From: a bacterium YEK0313
GTDB lineage: Bacteria; Pseudomonadota; Alphaproteobacteria; Rhizobiales; Phreatobacteraceae
Length of the DNA: 64,000 nt
Reading direction: 5' to 3'
NCBI GenBank assembly: GCA_000751295.2
Contig: CCMO02000001.1
Location: 2,405,501-2,469,500, forward strand
Position 1 is the stretch's first letter, and each line of letters begins with the position of its first letter. Below are positions 61,095 through 64,000 of the stretch, piece by piece. Made by a program: the position numbers and the translations under genes. The notes under the pieces were generated by a model. The model saw nothing but the letters and a program-made list of their open reading frames with translations. It searched no databases and was not told the DNA's origin.

Positions 61095-62335
61095 GCGGCG
61101 TCGAAACCCGCTCAGGCGAGCGGCGCGACCTCGCATCGCCCGCGGCGGTCGTCGTGGCGGTCGGCGGGCTCTACGTCGGCCAGAGTGTGATCGGCGGCAT
61201 GACCTTCATGGCCCTGCCGAGCGTGCTGCGCGAGCAGGGGCTGCCGCTGGATCATATCGGCCTGACCTATCTGGCGGTGCTGCCCTGGGTGCTCAAGTTC
61301 CTGTGGGCCCCGGCGGTCGAGCGCTATCGCTCGCCGCCGACGGGCTACAGCCGCTCGCGTTCGATCGTCCTGGTCGGTGGGCTCCTGTCGGCTCTCGGCC
61401 TGGCTGCGACGGGCCTTGCGGGCCTCGGCAATCTCGTCGTCCTCATCGGCATTTTCGTGCTGATCGCCTTTGCGGCCGCGACCGTCGACATCGCCTGCGA
61501 CGGGCATGCGGTCGAGGCGCTGTCGGAGCGCCACCATGGCTGGGGCAATGCTGCGCAGGTCGGCGGCGCCTATCTCGGCGCGGCCATCGGCTCCGGCCTG
61601 TTCCTGGTGCTGGTCGAGCGGTCCGGATGGCGCTCGGCTTCACTCGCCATGGCGGCGCTGCTCCTGGTGCTGGCGCTGCCGTTCCTGATGGCAGCGCCGG
61701 CCGTCTCGGCGGGCAGTTCGACACGCGCGCCCTCGCTCAAGGAGGCGCTCGGCCGGCGCGACATGCGTGCCGGACTGCTGCTCGCGGCCGTCTTCGTCAC
61801 GACCCAGAAATGGGGCGTCACCATGCTCGGGCCGTTCCTCGTCGACGCCGGCCTCGATCTCGGGTCGCTCGGTCTCGTCAACGGCCTCGGCGGGCTGGCG
61901 GTCGGTTTCGGCTGCGCGCTGCTCGGCGGCGCGCTGGTGCGGCTGTGGGGCGCCCGCAGCGTCATGGTCCTGGCGCTCGCGCTGCAGGCTGTCGCTCTCG
62001 CCGGCCTTGCCTTCGCGGCCCTGCGCGGCCTGCCGCAGCCTTGGCTGGTCGCCTGCGCCCTGGCAAGCTCCTCCGGCATCATGGCGCTCGGCTTCGTTGC
62101 GCTCTACGCGCGTTTCATGGCTCTCGCCGATCCGCGGCAGGCGGGCGTCGACTTCACCTTGCTGCAATGCATGGACGCGCTCGTCAGCATGGCGGGCGGC
62201 GTCGGTGCCGGATGGATCGCGCAGCATTGGGGTTACGGCACCTGCTTTGCGCTCGCGGCCGGGCTTGCCGTGGTCGCCGTTCCCGCCGTCGCCGTGCTGA
62301 GCCGGCCGGCCGCCGCGGCGCGGCCGGTTCCGTGA
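61091..62335 (+). CDS. MFS siderophore permease (RhtX/FptX-like)
   Basis: A 414-residue membrane protein of twelve helices. A GTG start overlaps the receptor stop (GTGA). Motifs include LTYLAVLPWVLKFLWAPAVERYRSPPTGYSRSRSIVLVGG and AATVDIACDGHAVEALSERHHGWGNAAQVGGAYLGAAIGSGLFLVL, which fit the RhtX/FptX family of single-protein ferric-siderophore importers known from Sinorhizobium and Pseudomonas. It takes the place of an ABC importer in moving the siderophore across the inner membrane. No siderophore synthesis genes are present, so it may use foreign siderophores. Confidence 0.9.
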   Translation: MSGVETRSGERRDLASPAAVVVAVGGLYVGQSVIGGMTFMALPSVLREQGLPLDHIGLTYLAVLPWVLKFLWAPAVERYRSPPTGYSRSRSIVLVGGLLSALGLAATGLAGLGNLVVLIGIFVLIAFAAATVDIACDGHAVEALSERHHGWGNAAQVGGAYLGAAIGSGLFLVLVERSGWRSASLAMAALLLVLALPFLMAAPAVSAGSSTRAPSLKEALGRRDMRAGLLLAAVFVTTQKWGVTMLGPFLVDAGLDLGSLGLVNGLGGLAVGFGCALLGGALVRLWGARSVMVLALALQAVALAGLAFAALRGLPQPWLVACALASSSGIMALGFVALYARFMALADPRQAGVDFTLLQCMDALVSMAGGVGAGWIAQHWGYGTCFALAAGLAVVAVPAVAVLSRPAAAARPVP

Positions 62336-63075
62336 TCGCTTCGCTCGCGCCGTGCTTCACCGGCACGCTCGGTCCCTATGCCGGCATGCTCGCGCTGCCC
62401 GGCGAACATGCCGGGACGGTCGCCGGCCGCGACCTGCGTGAGGCGGGCACCGTCGAGGGCCTGCTCGCGCGCTTCGCCGCCAACTATCCGGGCGGCGAGC
62501 GGCGGGCGCTGATCTCGATGTGGACGCAGTGGCAGTTTGCGGTGGCGGTCATCCCGACGGTGGCCGCCATTCTCGTTCTCGACCGCGACCTGCCGGTCGA
62601 CCTCGACGCGACCGCTCTTGCGCTCGATGCCGCGGGCCGCCCGGCGGCGATGGTCCTCCCGGACGAAGGGCGGCCATACGGGGCGGACGCAACGGCCCGT
62701 TTCGCGCGCCTGCTCGATTGTCACGTCGCGCCTTTGATCGACACGCTGGTCCGCCATTTCGGCGTCTCGCGGCGCCTCCTGTGGATCAATGCCGGCGCGG
62801 TCTTCGAATGGGCGCTGCAGCAGGTCGCCGAGCGTGGCCTTCCGGCGCCGCTCGGCGAGGGGCGGGCGCTGCTGGCGAGCCGCAGCGATGCGGCCGGCCG
62901 GCCCAATCCCCTGTTCGACGCGGTGCGCTATCCCTGCGAGGACGGCGCACCGGTCCGGCGGCGCAAGATCTGCTGCCTGCGCTATCTGCTGCCGGGTGTC
63001 GCCGATTGCGGCGATCTCTGCCCCTTGCCGGACGTGAGCGTGGCGGTCGCGCGCAAGGCGCGTCAGGTCACCTGA
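62332..63075 (+). CDS. fhuF: Siderophore-iron reductase FhuF family protein
   Basis: A 247-residue cytoplasmic protein whose GTG start overlaps the permease stop. The N-terminal 190 residues include WTQWQFAVAVIPTVAAILVLDRDLPVDL and VSRRLLWINAGAVFEWAL, as in FhuF. The C-terminal cysteines form CCLRYLLPGVADCGDLC, i.e. CC, ten residues, C, three residues, C; E. coli FhuF has two residues in the last gap. They hold a 2Fe-2S cluster that reduces ferric siderophore to release iron. The three genes give uptake, membrane transport and reductive release. Confidence 0.9.
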   Translation: MIASLAPCFTGTLGPYAGMLALPGEHAGTVAGRDLREAGTVEGLLARFAANYPGGERRALISMWTQWQFAVAVIPTVAAILVLDRDLPVDLDATALALDAAGRPAAMVLPDEGRPYGADATARFARLLDCHVAPLIDTLVRHFGVSRRLLWINAGAVFEWALQQVAERGLPAPLGEGRALLASRSDAAGRPNPLFDAVRYPCEDGAPVRRRKICCLRYLLPGVADCGDLCPLPDVSVAVARKARQVT

Positions 63076-63368
63076 CGCAGGAAGGTGCGTTCTTCTGAGA
63101 GGATGAAACGCTCGCGTTCCGCCATCTCGAAATTGGCACGGCCCTCCTCGTCGGTCCGCAGGCGTGCCCGATAGTTCTCGTAAGCCGCGAGGCTCTCGAA
63201 CGACATCAGCGCGAAGGCGATGTTGTTGGTGCCCTCGTGCGGCATCCAGTAGCCGAGGAGATCGGCGCCGAAGCGCGGGATGATCCTGAGCCAGTTGCGC
63301 GCATAGGCCTCGAAGGCCTCGCGCTTGAACGGATCGATCTGGTAGCGGATGAAGACGGTGACGGTCAC
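63063..63368 (-). CDS. NIPSNAP family protein
   Basis: A 101-residue protein: MTVTVFIRYQIDPFKREAFEAYARNWLRIIPRFGADLLGYWMPHEGTNNIAFALMSFESLAAYENYR (the alpha/beta dimeric barrel of NIPSNAP proteins), ending RERFILSEERTFLRQVT. Start is GTG. Its 3' end overlaps the fhuF 3' end by 13 bases on the opposite strand. Function is unknown in bacteria. It lies downstream of the N-carbamoyl hydrolase gene on the same strand and could be co-transcribed with it. Confidence 0.9.
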   Translation of the reverse strand: MTVTVFIRYQIDPFKREAFEAYARNWLRIIPRFGADLLGYWMPHEGTNNIAFALMSFESLAAYENYRARLRTDEEGRANFEMAERERFILSEERTFLRQVT

Positions 63369-63488
63369 GGCATGGCCTCGTTGAAGCGGGAACGAAGCCT
63401 GGATCGCATGGTGCCGGCGGGTGATGGTTCGGTGCCGGTCGAAGCTTGCGGGCGGCGCTGCCGCCGCCCGTGCTCGTGCCGCCGAGGA

Positions 63489-64000
63489 TCAGGCCGGCTG
63501 TTCAGGCCGGCCGAGCGGTGCGCCGGGCCCGGTCCGTTCGAGGATCAGGCCGTAATGCTCGACCCGCCGGTGCCGGGCGAAGTCGAAGATCGTCTCCTTG
63601 CCGAAGCGGGTTTCGTCGAGGTCGCAGGCCACCACCAGGACGCCGTCCGCCTCGTGGTCGAGCTCGCCGAGAAGCCGGCCGTTCGGATCGACCACCAGTG
63701 TTCCGCCGGTCAGGTGGTGACCGTCCTCGGTCCCGGCTTTTGCGACCGCCACCACGAAGGTCGCGTTCTGGTAGGCTCCGGCCTGGCACGACAGGCGGTG
63801 ATGGAACATCCGGTCGGCCATGCTTTCGCTGGCACGCTGGGAATTGGCGGAAGGCGTGTTGAAGCCGAGCACGACCATCTCGACGCCCTGCAGGCCCATG
63901 ACCCGGTAGGTTTCCGGCCAGCGGCGGTCGTTGCAGATCGCCATGCCGACGCGGCCGCCTTCGAACTCCCAGACCGGGAAGCCGAGATCGCCCGGTTCGA
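63489..64000 (-). CDS. N-carbamoyl-D-amino-acid hydrolase, 3' part
   Basis: About 170 C-terminal residues of a carbon-nitrogen hydrolase; the start lies beyond the window. The visible part begins in EPGDLGFPVWEFEGGRVGMAICNDRRWPETYRVMGLQG, where the Cys of ICNDRRWPE is the catalytic nucleophile, and includes FHHRLSCQAGAYQNATFVVAVAKAG and the closing FDFARHRRVEHYGLI. The EPGD and CNDRRWPE blocks resemble Agrobacterium D-carbamoylase, which converts N-carbamoyl-D-amino acids to D-amino acids. The Glu and Lys of the triad lie upstream of the window edge. Confidence 0.88.
   Translation of the reverse strand, partial: EPGDLGFPVWEFEGGRVGMAICNDRRWPETYRVMGLQGVEMVVLGFNTPSANSQRASESMADRMFHHRLSCQAGAYQNATFVVAVAKAGTEDGHHLTGGTLVVDPNGRLLGELDHEADGVLVVACDLDETRFGKETIFDFARHRRVEHYGLILERTGPGAPLGRPEQPA

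Overview
The window is GC-rich (third codon positions almost always G or C) and looks like a chromosomal segment of an alphaproteobacterium, probably order Hyphomicrobiales. The basis is the mix of families: a Ugp-like ABC operon, an RhtX-type siderophore permease with FhuF, a C45 acyltransferase, tripartite-type Bug binding proteins and an Agrobacterium-like N-carbamoyl-D-amino-acid hydrolase. No rRNA, tRNA, CRISPR array or prophage was seen. One intact IS481-family insertion sequence is present. Genus-level placement is not possible from this text alone.

Layout. 1-5.6 kb: the end of a haem-copper oxidase operon (subunits III and IV), an exported protein of unknown function, a Gfo/Idh/MocA oxidoreductase, a TetR regulator with a divergent DUF1772 gene separated by a double palindrome, and an MFS permease. 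5.7-10.7 kb: a Ugp-like carbohydrate or phosphodiester ABC importer with a co-transcribed endonuclease/exonuclease/phosphatase-fold enzyme. 10.7-13 kb: an HxlR regulator divergent from a RibD-C reductase, a methyltransferase, and a doubtful small ORF. 13-16.7 kb (minus strand): a nitrate/sulfonate/taurine-type ABC importer with two permeases and an extra small membrane protein. 16.97-18.0 kb: the IS481-type element. 18-20.6 kb: a NarL-type response regulator divergent from a hybrid histidine kinase. 20.6-22.4 kb: dinB and a VOC protein. 22.5-28.4 kb: an exporter corresponding to E. coli YbhGFSR with its divergent CecR-like repressor. 28.4-30 kb: a CPA1 antiporter.

30-38.4 kb holds two ECF42-type sigma factors (long C-terminal TPR-like extension), each preceded by DGPF/YCII genes, on either side of ppc. 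A DoxX-like gene and an SRPBCC gene follow the first sigma factor. By eye I find the same bipartite promoter, TGTCG(A/G)-N17-CGT(C/T), before both DGPF-sigma operons, before DoxX-SRPBCC and before the distant VOC gene at 21.9 kb. This suggests a local ECF42 regulon.

38.7-46.1 kb carries an orphan Bug binding protein, a GlxA-type regulator with a DJ-1/PfpI enzyme, an Xre-RES toxin-antitoxin pair that runs on into a Rossmann-fold gene, a two-domain VOC protein, a small hypothetical gene and an EamA exporter. 46.4 kb is a YggS-type PLP protein. 47-58.7 kb is a catabolic island: a peptide-type binding protein, an alpha/beta hydrolase and an amidase (minus strand), an FCD regulator with an extra winged helix, an omega-aminotransferase, a C45 acyltransferase, and the missing permease and ATPase parts of the ABC importer about 6 kb away. 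59-63 kb is a translationally coupled siderophore operon (TonB receptor, RhtX-like permease, FhuF). The window ends with a NIPSNAP gene and the 3' part of an N-carbamoyl-D-amino-acid hydrolase.
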